64,000 bases of DNA from Gammaproteobacteria bacterium (GTDB lineage Bacteria > Pseudomonadota > Gammaproteobacteria > GRL18): NCBI GenBank assembly GCA_027012135.1, contig JALUZF010000162.1, positions 62,001-126,000 of the forward strand, read 5' to 3'. A model generated the notes under the pieces. That model saw only the letters and a program-made list of their open reading frames with translations, had not been told where the DNA came from and did not search any database. The position numbers and the translations under genes are program-made. This document shows, in pieces, positions 43,636 through 52,826 of the stretch; position 1 is the stretch's first letter, and the number at the start of each line of letters is the position of its first letter.

Positions 43636-45996
43636 ATGTCTAAATTTTTTCTGAAAACGTTTGCCATTTTTAAATGGGTATTTTTTGTCTTATTACTCGT
43701 TTCCCTGTCATTTTATTTTATGTTGCGCGGCAGCCTGCCGGATCTGAGTGGTCAGTTTACCATGTCCCTGCTGGACAGGCCGGCTGTAGTGGAACGGGAT
43801 CGCCAGGGGGTACCCACTATTAAGGCTCAGAACCGTGTTGATACTGCTTTTGCCCTGGGCTATGTGCATGCCCAGGAGCGTTATTTTCAAATGGATTTAC
43901 TGCGTCGTAGTGCTGCAGGCGAACTGGCAGAACTGTTTGGCCGCAGGGCGCTGGAAAAGGATAAGCAGGTTCGAATTCACCGCTTCAGAGAGCGGGTACA
44001 GAAACAGTTTCGTCATTTACCGGTATTTCAGACCAGGGTATTGCAGGCCTATGCCAATGGAGTGAATAGCGGTCTGGATAATCTGACGGGCAATCCTTTC
44101 CCCTATATTTTATTAGGCCATGAGCCCCAAGGCTGGGAACCGGAGGACAGCCTGCTGTGTATTTACGCTATGTTCCTGGATTTAAATGATGAAACCGGTA
44201 TTCGGGAAACCTCGCTGATGATTATGCAGGAGCAGTTGCCGGCAGACTGGTACGCATTTTTAACACCTGAAGGCGGGCAGTGGGATGCCCCCATGGATGA
44301 TGATGTTATTACCACAGCGCTGAAAATTCCGGATGGGCCCTTACCGAAGTCATGGCTGGAGCGTTACCAGGAATATTCACAAAATCCACCTTTCTATCAG
44401 AAACCGGCTCTGCCCGGATCCAATAGTTTTGCAGTGGACAGTTCATTAAGTAGCCATGATTCGGCCCTGCTGGCCAATGATATGCATCTCAATCTGCGGG
44501 TGCCCAATATCTGGTTCCGTGCCAGCTGGTACCTGCAGGATGGGCGCCGTATCACCGGTATTACTCTGCCCGGAACCCCGGTTATGATTGCCGGCAGTAA
44601 TGAAAGTATTGCCTGGGGCTTTACCAATAGCTATGGTGACTGGGGCGATATTATTACCCTGCAGACCAATCCTGAACAGACCCGTTATAAAACCCCGGAC
44701 GGCTGGCAGGATTTTAGTATCCATAATCAGGCGATTGCCATTGGGTCAGACAGTGAGGAAAACTTTCTGTCTATTGAAACCATCTGGGGGCCGGTTATCG
44801 GTAAAAACCAGAAAGGTGAAATGCTGGTGCATCAATGGCTGGCCTATGCACCGCAGGCGGCTAATCTGAATTTTGTTAACCTGGAACAGGCCGAATCCGT
44901 TAAAGATGCTCTGGATATTGCCCCCTATCTGGGTATGCCGTCTCAAAACCTGCTGGTGGCGGATAAGCAGGGTACCATTGGCTGGACTATTGCCGGCATG
45001 ATACCGCAGCGAAAATTATTGCCGCGGCCTTTACATCAGTCTGACTGGAGCGGTTATTTGCCAGCCAAAGATTATCCCCGTGTTGTTCAACCGGACAGCC
45101 ACCGGCTCTGGACAGCCAATAACCGCCTGTTTGGCGGTAAAACTCAACAGATCATCGGGGATAAGGGTGGCGACCTGGGTGCCAGAGCCCAACAGGTACG
45201 TGATGATTTAAAATCAGCAGAACAGTTTAAGGAAACGGATTTTCTGGCTATTCAGCTGGATTCCAGGGCACTGTTTTTACAGCGCTGGAAAACCCTGTTA
45301 AGGGAAACCATCAGAGATTCTGAAATTACCGCTTTTATCCGCATGGCTGAGATACTTGATGCCGAACAGAATATGGAGGCGAGTTCAGACTCGGTGGCCT
45401 ATGGACTGGTAAGGGATTTTCGAAAATCGGTTGTGGACGGCACCGTCGGCTGGCTGTTTGATGCCATGGAAAAACAGTATCCGCAGTGGTTTCTGCGCTC
45501 TAAAATTGACGGCAAAATTGAGTATCCGGTGTGGGCCTTAATCAGCCAGAAACCAGAGGCATTAATACCCCCCGGTTATCCTTCATGGGAAGAATTTTTG
45601 CTGGCCATGGCCCATCAGGCCTACAAAAAAACGACTGATAACGGTAAGCACTTTATCCAGCAGCAGAGCTGGGGCAATCGTTATAAAATTGATATTCGAC
45701 ATCCTCTGAGCAGTGCTCTGCCCGGACTGGGACTGCTGCTGGATATGCCCAAAGATCCCTTAAGCGGTGATGATGATATGCCCAAAGTATTAAAAAGTCA
45801 TTTCGGTGCTTCCATGCGCATGGTGGTATCCCCCGGTCATGAAAAGCAGGGGATATTCCATATGCCCACAGGCCAGAGCAGCCACCCCTTATCGTCCTAT
45901 CACTCCAGAGGCCATGAAGACTGGGTCAAAGGCCGTCCAACACCTTTTTTACCGGGAGAAACCGAATGGACTCTGAAGTTACAGGCCATTGAATAG
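43636..45996 (+). CDS. Penicillin acylase family (S45) hydrolase
   Basis: A 786-residue Ntn-hydrolase precursor with an N-terminal helix (10-30), so probably secreted or membrane-anchored. The alpha region ends near 260, and the autocatalytic cut and nucleophile are at Ser262 in LPGSNSFAV. Landmarks AFALGYVHAQERYFQMDLLRR (71-91) and WGFTNSYGDWGDI fit the family. It acts on acyl amides such as acyl-homoserine lactones or beta-lactams; the substrate here is unknown. It stands alone. Confidence 0.88.
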   Translation: MSKFFLKTFAIFKWVFFVLLLVSLSFYFMLRGSLPDLSGQFTMSLLDRPAVVERDRQGVPTIKAQNRVDTAFALGYVHAQERYFQMDLLRRSAAGELAELFGRRALEKDKQVRIHRFRERVQKQFRHLPVFQTRVLQAYANGVNSGLDNLTGNPFPYILLGHEPQGWEPEDSLLCIYAMFLDLNDETGIRETSLMIMQEQLPADWYAFLTPEGGQWDAPMDDDVITTALKIPDGPLPKSWLERYQEYSQNPPFYQKPALPGSNSFAVDSSLSSHDSALLANDMHLNLRVPNIWFRASWYLQDGRRITGITLPGTPVMIAGSNESIAWGFTNSYGDWGDIITLQTNPEQTRYKTPDGWQDFSIHNQAIAIGSDSEENFLSIETIWGPVIGKNQKGEMLVHQWLAYAPQAANLNFVNLEQAESVKDALDIAPYLGMPSQNLLVADKQGTIGWTIAGMIPQRKLLPRPLHQSDWSGYLPAKDYPRVVQPDSHRLWTANNRLFGGKTQQIIGDKGGDLGARAQQVRDDLKSAEQFKETDFLAIQLDSRALFLQRWKTLLRETIRDSEITAFIRMAEILDAEQNMEASSDSVAYGLVRDFRKSVVDGTVGWLFDAMEKQYPQWFLRSKIDGKIEYPVWALISQKPEALIPPGYPSWEEFLLAMAHQAYKKTTDNGKHFIQQQSWGNRYKIDIRHPLSSALPGLGLLLDMPKDPLSGDDDMPKVLKSHFGASMRMVVSPGHEKQGIFHMPTGQSSHPLSSYHSRGHEDWVKGRPTPFLPGETEWTLKLQAIE

Positions 45997-46013
45997 TGTT
46001 GGAGCACTTAGAT

Positions 46014-46035
46014 ATTGTATCAATAGCTTAAGTGC
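46014..46035. terminator. Hairpin between convergent genes
   Basis: GCACTTA (46014-46020) and TAAGTGC (46029-46035) form a perfect seven-base stem with an eight-base loop, between the acylase stop (45996) and the stop of the gene at 46040. There is no strong T-run, so efficiency is uncertain. Confidence 0.4.
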
Positions 46036-46039
46036 CAAA

Positions 46040-46456
46040 TTAGTGCAGATTAATCAGCCCGGCTGTTTGCGCTTCTTCCTTATCGAGAATTTTTTCCTCT
46101 ACCGCACGCCAGACCCCGTCTTCCTCCCTGGCCAGTACAACCAGTAATGAGTTTTCGTGTTTTTCGCCGGTGTTATCAGTCAAATACTCCATTGCCGTAA
46201 ATTTTATCAGGCTGTCGGACTCCGCTTTTACCGAGTTGAGATAGTAGCTTAATGAAGTCACGAATCCGCTGGCAAACTGTTCCTGTAGCTGCTTCAGCCA
46301 GAAGTTGTAGTCGACCACATCATGGTCTGCCAGACCAAATACCTGGACCTTCCTGGATATCAGGTTCATATGCCCTTCCAGGTCGTGCTTCTCCAGAGTT
46401 TCGCAACAGGCCAATGCCCATGCTTCGGCTATTTCACCGGCATTTATTGCTTCCAT
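46040..46456 (-). CDS. NTF2-like fold protein, unknown role
   Basis: A 138-residue soluble protein. It has helix-rich start EIAEAWALACCETLEKHDLEGHMNLISRKVQVFGL then beta strands FVTSLSYYLNSVKAESDSLIKFTAMEYLTDN and HENSLLVVLAREEDGVWRAVEEKI, the order of the NTF2/SnoaL cone. Such proteins bind small ligands or act as isomerases; nothing here identifies the ligand. It is next to the CDF transporter gene and on the same strand, 72 bases apart, but no link is apparent. Confidence 0.55.
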   Translation of the reverse strand: MEAINAGEIAEAWALACCETLEKHDLEGHMNLISRKVQVFGLADHDVVDYNFWLKQLQEQFASGFVTSLSYYLNSVKAESDSLIKFTAMEYLTDNTGEKHENSLLVVLAREEDGVWRAVEEKILDKEEAQTAGLINLH

Positions 46457-46528
46457 TTATCATTTCCACCAATCGTTTAAAATATTTGAACGGAAGTATA
46501 ACAGCAACTATAACTATATGCTTAATAA

Positions 46529-47140
46529 CTACCCGGAACAGCCGGGGGCACAATGTTCCCTGGCTTCTTTAAGAATGGTCAGGCCGCCGCGGATCACAAT
46601 GGAAACAATCAGTACGCCGATAATTAGATCCGGCCAGAATGACCCGGACAGGTAGACCAGAAAACCGGCAATGATTACGCCGGTATTGGCAATGACATCG
46701 TTTTTGGAAAAGATCCAGCTGGCCCGCATATGGATTTCCCCTTCTTTGTGTTTATTAATAATGACCAGGCAGACAATATTGGCAAACAGGGCAATAAAGG
46801 AAATAATGATCATTAAGGCTGACTGGGGCTCATAGCCCATAATGACCCTGCGGCCAATTTCCAGCAGCAGCAAAGTACCCAGGGTGATCTGAAAGTAACC
46901 GCTGATGCGAGCCGCCTGTTCCTTTTTTTCATAAGCTTTGCCGATGGCATACAGGCTGATAATATACACCAGGGAGTCGGCCAGCATATCAAAGGAGTCG
47001 GCAATCAGCCCGGCGGACTGTCCAATAATACCCGCCACCAGCTCCACAACAAACATAATTCCATTAATGGCCAGCAGGATATAAAGGATCTGTTTCTGTT
47101 CATTATTTTTAATTTCTACTTCGCAGTCGCAACTTGCCAT
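46529..47140 (-). CDS. Cation diffusion facilitator family transporter
   Basis: A 203-residue inner-membrane protein with six helices. NGIMFVVELVAGIIGQSAGLIADSFDMLADSLVYIIS has the metal-site Asp/Asp pattern of helix 2, and ASWIFSKNDVIANTGVIIAG that of helix 5. The usual cytoplasmic C-terminal metal domain is missing, so it is a minimal CDF. The N-terminal MASCDCEVE and C-terminal EHCAPGCSG bear cysteines that may bind metal. It lies four bases after its ArsR-type regulator and probably exports a divalent metal. Confidence 0.88.
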   Translation of the reverse strand: MASCDCEVEIKNNEQKQILYILLAINGIMFVVELVAGIIGQSAGLIADSFDMLADSLVYIISLYAIGKAYEKKEQAARISGYFQITLGTLLLLEIGRRVIMGYEPQSALMIIISFIALFANIVCLVIINKHKEGEIHMRASWIFSKNDVIANTGVIIAGFLVYLSGSFWPDLIIGVLIVSIVIRGGLTILKEAREHCAPGCSG

Positions 47141-47144
47141 AATA

Positions 47145-47558
47145 TTATCTCTGTTTGTTTACGGTTTCTGAAAGCAGGGTTTTGTTCTGCACACCAATAC
47201 GGCAGCGTCCGGATTCACGCAGAGTCATCCGTTCATTAAAGCGCTGCAGGTCGGTGTCATAAACCCCGGAGGTATCGGTGAGCAGCAAAATGGTTTTGTG
47301 TAACTGCTGCAGAAATTCGGTGTCGTCCACAAGCTTATGATAAATCCAGCGACCGTCTTTCCAGGCACTGAGCAGGCCGGCCTGTTTAAGCACCTTGATA
47401 TGACGGGAAAGTTTGTATTGTGGTTCCTGTAAGGCATCCACAAATTCGCACAGGCAGGCCTCTTCCTGGGTTAAACACAGCAGGCGCATAATTCTTAAGC
47501 GCGTGGCATCGGATAAGGCCTGAAAAACGGTTTCGGGTTGTACATTAATAATTTGCAT
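47145..47558 (-). CDS. ArsR/SmtB-family metal-responsive repressor
   Basis: A 137-residue winged-helix regulator. VFQALSDATRLRIMRLLCLTQEEACLCEF (11-39) shows Cys35 and Cys37 in a CxC, the arsenical/cadmium-type metal motif in helix 3; YKLSRHIKVLKQAGLL is the recognition helix and WKDGRWIYHKL the wing. It should repress the CDF gene four bases downstream and release on metal binding. A TTGCAT-GTTA-ATGCAA palindrome overlies the start region. Confidence 0.88.
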   Translation of the reverse strand: MQIINVQPETVFQALSDATRLRIMRLLCLTQEEACLCEFVDALQEPQYKLSRHIKVLKQAGLLSAWKDGRWIYHKLVDDTEFLQQLHKTILLLTDTSGVYDTDLQRFNERMTLRESGRCRIGVQNKTLLSETVNKQR

Positions 47559-47560
47559 GG

Positions 47561-47576
47561 TTGCATGTTAATGCAA
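47561..47576. promoter_or_regulatory. Operator-like palindrome of the ArsR-CDF operon
   Basis: TTGCAT (47561-47566) and ATGCAA (47571-47576) are perfect complements with a GTTA spacer, three bases before the ArsR-gene start codon (47558). An extra GCATGGTTGCATG overlap extends it. The position fits autorepression by the ArsR-family protein. Confidence 0.6.
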
Positions 47577-47587
47577 TTAAATAAGTA

Positions 47588-47613
47588 ATACAACTTTTTT
47601 ATTTATGTTGTAT
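47588..47613. repeat. Seven-base inverted repeat ATACAAC/GTTGTAT
   Basis: ATACAAC (47588-47594) and GTTGTAT (47607-47613) are perfect complements around a 12-base AT-rich loop. It lies between the ArsR gene and divergently transcribed mntP, so it could be an operator for either direction or a promoter-associated structure. Confidence 0.45.
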
Positions 47614-47679
47614 GATATAGACCATTTTAAACAAACTGTTCTGTTTGCATATATTCCTGTTCTTATGAGTTGAGTTGAA

Positions 47680-48219
47680 GTGATTGAAGTTATTATCCTT
47701 GCTATTGCATTAAGCATGGATGCTTTTGCCGTGTCGATTGGTTTAGGGGCAAAATATCCTGACCGAACACGTTCACTTGCGTTGATGTCCGGGATATATT
47801 TTGGCCTGTTACAGGGACTGATGCCCCTGATTGGTTATATGGGCGGTAAAGGCGTTTTAGGCTGGATAGAGGAGTATGCGGAATGGATAGCATTTTTACT
47901 CCTGCTGCTAATTGGCGGAAAAATGATTTATGAATCTTTTGCCGAAGGCATAGAGGAGGATATTAATGACATTACCCATAGAGTAATGCTGATCCTGGCC
48001 ATTGCCACCAGTATAGATGCAATGGCGGCGGGTTTTTCACTCACCTTACTGGATATTAATCCGTGGCTTGCCTGTGTGATTATAGGGATCACGACCTTTG
48101 GTTTTAGCTGGGCCGGTGTTTTTGTGGGTAAAAAAAGCGGTACCTGGCTTGAGAGTAAAGCAGAACTGCTGGGCGGTATTATTCTGATATTAATTGGTTT
48201 AAAAATCCTCCTGGTTTGA
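47680..48219 (+). CDS. mntP: Manganese efflux pump MntP
   Basis: A 179-residue protein with six helices in two repeats. Each repeat has the conserved Asp motif: [13 protein letters not shown] (about 9-21) and [13 protein letters not shown] (about 109-121). This matches MntP, the manganese exporter, by length and motif. The start is GTG at 47680. I saw no yybP-ykoY riboswitch in the short upstream region. It precedes the DUF1499 lipoprotein by three bases. Confidence 0.9.
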   Translation: MIEVIILAIALSMDAFAVSIGLGAKYPDRTRSLALMSGIYFGLLQGLMPLIGYMGGKGVLGWIEEYAEWIAFLLLLLIGGKMIYESFAEGIEEDINDITHRVMLILAIATSIDAMAAGFSLTLLDINPWLACVIIGITTFGFSWAGVFVGKKSGTWLESKAELLGGIILILIGLKILLV

Positions 48220-48222
48220 ATA

Positions 48223-48702
48223 ATGCATTATTTCAAAAAGTCAGTAGCTCTGATAAGCCTGATAATATTAACGGGGTGTACAGTGACAGAGCCTGATTTA
48301 GGTGTTCATAACGGGGAACTGCTGCCATGCCCCAAAACTCCAAACTGTGTGAGCAGTCAGGCCGTGGATAAAGAGCATTATATCCAGCCCATTCATTTTA
48401 AGGGTACAGAGCAGAAGGCAAAACAGCGCCTTATAAAGATTCTTGAAACTGATAAACAGGCACAAATTCTGAAAGTACAGGATAATTATATTCGTGCCGC
48501 TTTTACTTCCAGTTTATTTCGGTTTGTGGATGATGTTGAATTTTATTTTCCACAGGCATCCGCAGGTAACACAATAATACAGGTGCGCTCCGCTTCTCGT
48601 GTTGGTCATTCTGACTTTGGCGTTAACCGAAAAAGGATTGAGCGACTTCGAAGCCAGTTAATGGATGAATATGTTGTCCACCAGAACAGTACTCAAAAAT
48701 AA
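48223..48702 (+). CDS. DUF1499 family lipoprotein
   Basis: A 159-residue lipoprotein. The signal peptide ends in LTGC (lipobox, Cys19), followed by PCPKTPNCVSSQAVDKEHYIQPI, the DUF1499 start with its two cysteines, and FRFVDDVEFYF and IQVRSASRVGHSDFGVNRKRIERLRSQL at the C-terminal part. The function is unknown. The gene starts three bases after mntP, so they form one unit. Confidence 0.85.
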   Translation: MHYFKKSVALISLIILTGCTVTEPDLGVHNGELLPCPKTPNCVSSQAVDKEHYIQPIHFKGTEQKAKQRLIKILETDKQAQILKVQDNYIRAAFTSSLFRFVDDVEFYFPQASAGNTIIQVRSASRVGHSDFGVNRKRIERLRSQLMDEYVVHQNSTQK

Positions 48703-48806
48703 GCATTACGGTATTGTGCGGATGCCGTGAGCAAGCTGAACAGGGCTGTGGAATATGTTATAGTAGCGTCCTGAATTTACTTAACTGATATGACTACGGC
48801 TGCACT

Positions 48807-49874
48807 ATGAGTTTACAAGCGAGCACACAGGCAAAAACTGAATTACGACATAACTGGACTCTGGACGAGGTTCAGGCTCTGTTTGATTTACCCATGAATG
48901 ACCTGCTGTTTAAGGCACATAGTATTCACCGGGAAAATTTTGATCCCAATAGCATTCAAATCAGTACCTTACTCAGTATTAAAACCGGCCGCTGTTCCGA
49001 AGACTGTGGTTATTGCTCTCAGAGTGCCCATCATAAAACTGAACTGGAAGCTGAGTCCTTATTATCGCTGGAGGAAGTCATTGCAGCGGCTCAAAAAGCC
49101 AAAGATGAAGGCGCTGACCGTTTCTGTATGGGAGCGGCCTGGTCACGTCCAAATAAACGGGATTTTCCTAGAGTTCTGGAGATGATTAAGGCGGTCAAAT
49201 CTCTGGATATGGAAAGCTGTGTGACCCTGGGTATGCTTAATGAAGAACAGGTGCAGCTGCTTAAGGAAGCCGGCCTGGACTACTACAACCATAATCTGGA
49301 TACTTCGCCTGAGTTTTACGGCAATGTTATTTCAACCCGCACCTTTCAGGATCGTCTGGATACCCTTAATGCCGTTCAGCAGGCTGGAATCAATGTCTGC
49401 AGCGGCGGCATACTGGGGCTGGGTGAAGAACGCCATGACCGCTGCAGTCTGCTGATGCAGCTGGCCAATATGGCGCAGCACCCGGACTCTGTACCCATAA
49501 ATATGCTGGTGCAGGTAGAAGGAACGCCCTTATACGGTCAGGATGAAATTGAACCGCTGGAATTTGTCCGCACTGTGGCGGTGGCGCGTATTATGATGCC
49601 CCGTTCTGTGGTCAGACTGTCGGCCGGTCGTGAAGAAATGAGTGATGAAATGCAGTCAATGTGCTTTTTTGCCGGTGCCAACTCCGTTTTTTATGGCGAA
49701 CGCCTGTTAACCACAGAGGGAGCCAGCGCATCCCATGATCAGCAGCTGTTTGCCAGCCTGGGCATGAAAACCAGTCTGGAAAAGAAAAAAAACTGTCACA
49801 GCCAGTCCTCAGAATCGGTAACTGAACCAGTAACCACAGCCGAGTCGGATTCTGCAGTATCTGTCAGAGCCTGA
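48807..49874 (+). CDS. bioB: Biotin synthase
   Basis: A 355-residue radical SAM enzyme converting dethiobiotin to biotin. The cluster motif is CSEDCGYC (Cys63, Cys67, Cys70). [34 protein letters not shown] and [13 protein letters not shown] are family landmarks. The C-terminal 25 residues are a Ser/Thr-rich extension. First gene of bioBFHCD. Confidence 0.97.
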   Translation: MSLQASTQAKTELRHNWTLDEVQALFDLPMNDLLFKAHSIHRENFDPNSIQISTLLSIKTGRCSEDCGYCSQSAHHKTELEAESLLSLEEVIAAAQKAKDEGADRFCMGAAWSRPNKRDFPRVLEMIKAVKSLDMESCVTLGMLNEEQVQLLKEAGLDYYNHNLDTSPEFYGNVISTRTFQDRLDTLNAVQQAGINVCSGGILGLGEERHDRCSLLMQLANMAQHPDSVPINMLVQVEGTPLYGQDEIEPLEFVRTVAVARIMMPRSVVRLSAGREEMSDEMQSMCFFAGANSVFYGERLLTTEGASASHDQQLFASLGMKTSLEKKKNCHSQSSESVTEPVTTAESDSAVSVRA

Positions 49875-49893
49875 ATGTCCGGCGGCTGAATTA

Positions 49894-51075
49894 ATGAACC
49901 TGGATGATCTTCTGCAACAGGAGCTGTCAGATCGACGGCAGCAGTCTCTTTATCGTCAGCGTAAAATTATTGAAACTCCCCAACAGATTCACCTTAAAAT
50001 CAATGGGCGTTCCCTGCTCAGTTTCTGTAGTAATGACTACCTGGGCCTGGCCAGTCATCCCGATATTGCTGCTGCCTTAAAAAAAGGTGTCGATCGATGG
50101 GGGGTGGGCAGTGGTGCTGCACACCTGGTTAGTGGTCATACTGCCGTACATCATGAACTGGAAGAAGCTTTGGCTGGTTACACCGGGCGCAGTCGTGCCC
50201 TGCTGTTTTCTACCGGCTATATGGCTAACCTGGGGGTTGTTAATGCCCTGATGGGTAAAGGCGATCTGGTGGTGGAGGACAGGCTTAACCATGCCTCACT
50301 AATTGATGCCGCCCTGTTATCTTCTGCTCTCTCCGGGAGTGTCTTTAAACGCTATCCGCATAATAATGTGGAACGGCTGGAACTATGGCTGGCTGAAAGT
50401 GAGCCGCAGGCCAGAAAGCTGGTGATCAGTGATTCCGTTTTTAGTATGGATGGTGTACTGGCCGATGTGCCCGAACTGGTACGGGTCTGTCAGGACTATG
50501 ATGCCTGGCTGATGCTCGATGATGCCCATGGCTTCGGCCTGTTAGGTGAACAGGGCGCCGGCGTGGCGCAGGAGTTTCATCTGGATCAGCAGCAGCTGCC
50601 AGTTTATATGGCCACCCTGGGCAAGGCCATGGGTGTTGCCGGTGCCTTTGTGACTGGCAGTGACGCCCTGATTGAAACCCTGATCCAGAAAGCCCGCTCG
50701 TTTATTTATACCACCGCCATGCCGCCGGCATTGGCCTCGGCTCTGCTGGTCAGTCTGAAAATTGCCCGCCAGGAAAACTGGCGCAGGGAAAAACTTAAAG
50801 CCCTGATTGCTCAGTTCCGCAGCGGCTGTGAACAACTGGGCCTGAAACTGCTGGACTCCATGACGGCCATTCAACCGGTGTTAACCGGCAGCATTAAAAA
50901 TACTGTGCAGTTAAGCCAGGCTCTGGAAGAACAGGGTATTCTGGTCACCGCCATACGTCCGCCTACAGTACCCAAAGGCACGTCCCGGCTAAGAGTAACC
51001 TTATCGGCACAGCACTCAGAGCAGGATATTGAACGATTGCTGAATGCATTTGCCGATCTGGGCATGGGAGCCTGA
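49894..51075 (+). CDS. bioF: 8-amino-7-oxononanoate synthase
   Basis: A 393-residue PLP enzyme joining pimeloyl-ACP and alanine. LSFCSNDYLGLASHP is the family start, LDDAHGFGLLG the PLP-binding strand, and TLGKAMGVAGAF contains the Schiff-base Lys244. It lies 19 bases after bioB. Confidence 0.96.
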   Translation: MNLDDLLQQELSDRRQQSLYRQRKIIETPQQIHLKINGRSLLSFCSNDYLGLASHPDIAAALKKGVDRWGVGSGAAHLVSGHTAVHHELEEALAGYTGRSRALLFSTGYMANLGVVNALMGKGDLVVEDRLNHASLIDAALLSSALSGSVFKRYPHNNVERLELWLAESEPQARKLVISDSVFSMDGVLADVPELVRVCQDYDAWLMLDDAHGFGLLGEQGAGVAQEFHLDQQQLPVYMATLGKAMGVAGAFVTGSDALIETLIQKARSFIYTTAMPPALASALLVSLKIARQENWRREKLKALIAQFRSGCEQLGLKLLDSMTAIQPVLTGSIKNTVQLSQALEEQGILVTAIRPPTVPKGTSRLRVTLSAQHSEQDIERLLNAFADLGMGA

Positions 51076-51076
51076 G

Positions 51077-51886
51077 TTGGAGCAGTGTATTCGTTACCAG
51101 CAATGGGGTAATGTCGAGTCCCGCAGACAGCTCCTGTTTCTGCATGGCTGGGGCATGAACAGCGGTGTCTGGACACCGGCGGCAAAGTATCTGCAGGAAC
51201 AGCTTACTGGCTATCATATTATCGCTGTGGATTTACCTGGATATGGTCAAAGCCGTAGCTGTGATCAGCAGGCCCTGGGCGGTCATTATAATTCGGTCTC
51301 GCTGGCACAATGCCTGGCTTTTTTATTAAAGGATAAAGAAACCATTATTATTGGCTGGTCCATGGGTGGACTGGTGGCCCTGGAAATGGTGCGTCAGTTT
51401 CCACAGGCAGTCAGTCGGCTGGTTCTGGTCAGCTCCAGCCCGCGTTTTGTACAGGGAGATAACTGGCCTGATGCAGTTATAGCATCGGTGTTTGAAGATT
51501 TCTACCGGTACCTTGAACAGGATCATCGGGCGACCTTAAAACGCTTTCTGGCCATTCAGGCCATGGGCAGTGACACAGCCAGAAAAGATATTAAAACCCT
51601 GCAGCAGCAACTGGAACAACGCGGTGAGCCCGATCCCTCTGCCTTAAAAGAGGGGCTTAACATGCTGTTAAAGGAAGATAAAAGGGCGCTGTTATCTGAA
51701 ATCATGGATATTCCCATTGACCTGATTTGCGGAGAACGGGATACCCTGGTTAATATTAAAGCCCAGCAGCAGTTAACTCAGCAGTCCAATATTAAACTGC
51801 ATTCTGTTGCCGGTGCCGGCCATGCGCCTTTTATTTCTCATCCGGATGAGTTTATGACACTATTGCGAGGCATTCTTGAACACTGA
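51077..51886 (+). CDS. bioH: Pimeloyl-ACP methyl ester carboxylesterase BioH
   Basis: About 269 residues of alpha/beta-hydrolase fold, releasing the methyl group from pimeloyl-ACP methyl ester. The nucleophile elbow is GWSMGGL with Ser95, the acid lies in CGERDTL, and the histidine in GAGHAPFISHP. FLHGWGMNSGVW forms the oxyanion region. I start at TTG 51077, one base after the bioF stop, because GGGAG lies six bases before it; a reading from ATG 51044 would overlap bioF. Confidence 0.93.
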   Translation: MEQCIRYQQWGNVESRRQLLFLHGWGMNSGVWTPAAKYLQEQLTGYHIIAVDLPGYGQSRSCDQQALGGHYNSVSLAQCLAFLLKDKETIIIGWSMGGLVALEMVRQFPQAVSRLVLVSSSPRFVQGDNWPDAVIASVFEDFYRYLEQDHRATLKRFLAIQAMGSDTARKDIKTLQQQLEQRGEPDPSALKEGLNMLLKEDKRALLSEIMDIPIDLICGERDTLVNIKAQQQLTQQSNIKLHSVAGAGHAPFISHPDEFMTLLRGILEH

Positions 51887-52826
51887 CGATCCATCTGCTT
51901 TGTCTGCATTTAGCAAAGCCCAGGTGCAGGAAACCTTTAACCGGGCGGCAGACAGCTATGATAGTGCGGCAATAGTACAACAGGAGGTATGTAAGCGCTT
52001 ACTTGAACGGCTGGACTATATAAAAATTAAACCTCAGCTTATTCTGGATCTGGGTACGGGAACCGGACAGGGCATACAGGGACTGGCTGAGCAATATCCG
52101 CAAGCCGAGCTGATCGCTATGGATCTGGCACCCCGGATGCTGCAGAAATGTCGCCAGCGCCTTAAACCTTCCGGCCTGACAGATAAACTGCGCCGGGCCA
52201 TCCGTGCTAATCGCTATCATTATGTCTGTGCCGATGCGGAGCGGCTGCCACTGGCGGATGCCAGTGTGGATCTTATTTTTTCCAACCTTACCATTCAGTG
52301 GTGTACCGATTTAGTTCAGCTTTTTCAGGAATTTCGTCGGGTATTAAAACCCGGCGGTTTATTGCTGTTTACCACTTTCGGCACTGACACACTGAAAGAA
52401 CTGAGAACCAGCTGGGCAGCGGTCAGTGATAAAGTACATGTAAATGACTTTACCGATATGCATGATATTGGTGATATTTTATATAATGTCCAGACTGAAA
52501 ACCCCGTTATGGACAGTGAGCGGATTGTGCTTAATTACTCCTCAGTGAAACAGATTATGCTGGATCTGAAAGCTGTGGGTGCGCACAATCAGAACCGGGG
52601 TCGGGAAACCGCCCTGACCGGCAAACAGCGTTTTAAGGCCATGCTTGAGGAATATGAACAATTTAAAACAGTGGATGGTTATCCTCTAACCTATGAAGTG
52701 GTTTACGGCCATGCCTGGAATCCCAGAACCCCGCTGCAGAATACCCATGCCATAGATAATGGACAACAAACATCCATTTCCATGGCACAGCTTAAAAGTA
52801 CCCTGAAATCCAGAGATAAAAAATGA
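51876..52826 (+). CDS. bioC: Malonyl-ACP O-methyltransferase BioC
   Basis: A 316-residue SAM methyltransferase that starts pimelate synthesis. Motif I is LDLGTGTGQG, the acidic loop is LIAMDLAPRM, and DLIFSNLTIQWC fits motif IV. VLKPGGLLLFTTFGTDTLKELRTSW is diagnostic of BioC. It starts with TTG at 51876 after GCGAGG and overlaps bioH by 11 bases and bioD by four. Confidence 0.93.
   Translation: MNTDDPSALSAFSKAQVQETFNRAADSYDSAAIVQQEVCKRLLERLDYIKIKPQLILDLGTGTGQGIQGLAEQYPQAELIAMDLAPRMLQKCRQRLKPSGLTDKLRRAIRANRYHYVCADAERLPLADASVDLIFSNLTIQWCTDLVQLFQEFRRVLKPGGLLLFTTFGTDTLKELRTSWAAVSDKVHVNDFTDMHDIGDILYNVQTENPVMDSERIVLNYSSVKQIMLDLKAVGAHNQNRGRETALTGKQRFKAMLEEYEQFKTVDGYPLTYEVVYGHAWNPRTPLQNTHAIDNGQQTSISMAQLKSTLKSRDKK

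Noticed and set aside
47577-47679. yybP-ykoY manganese riboswitch before mntP
   Set aside because: The 100-base leader shows no recognisable conserved loop of that class; only a small inverted repeat.
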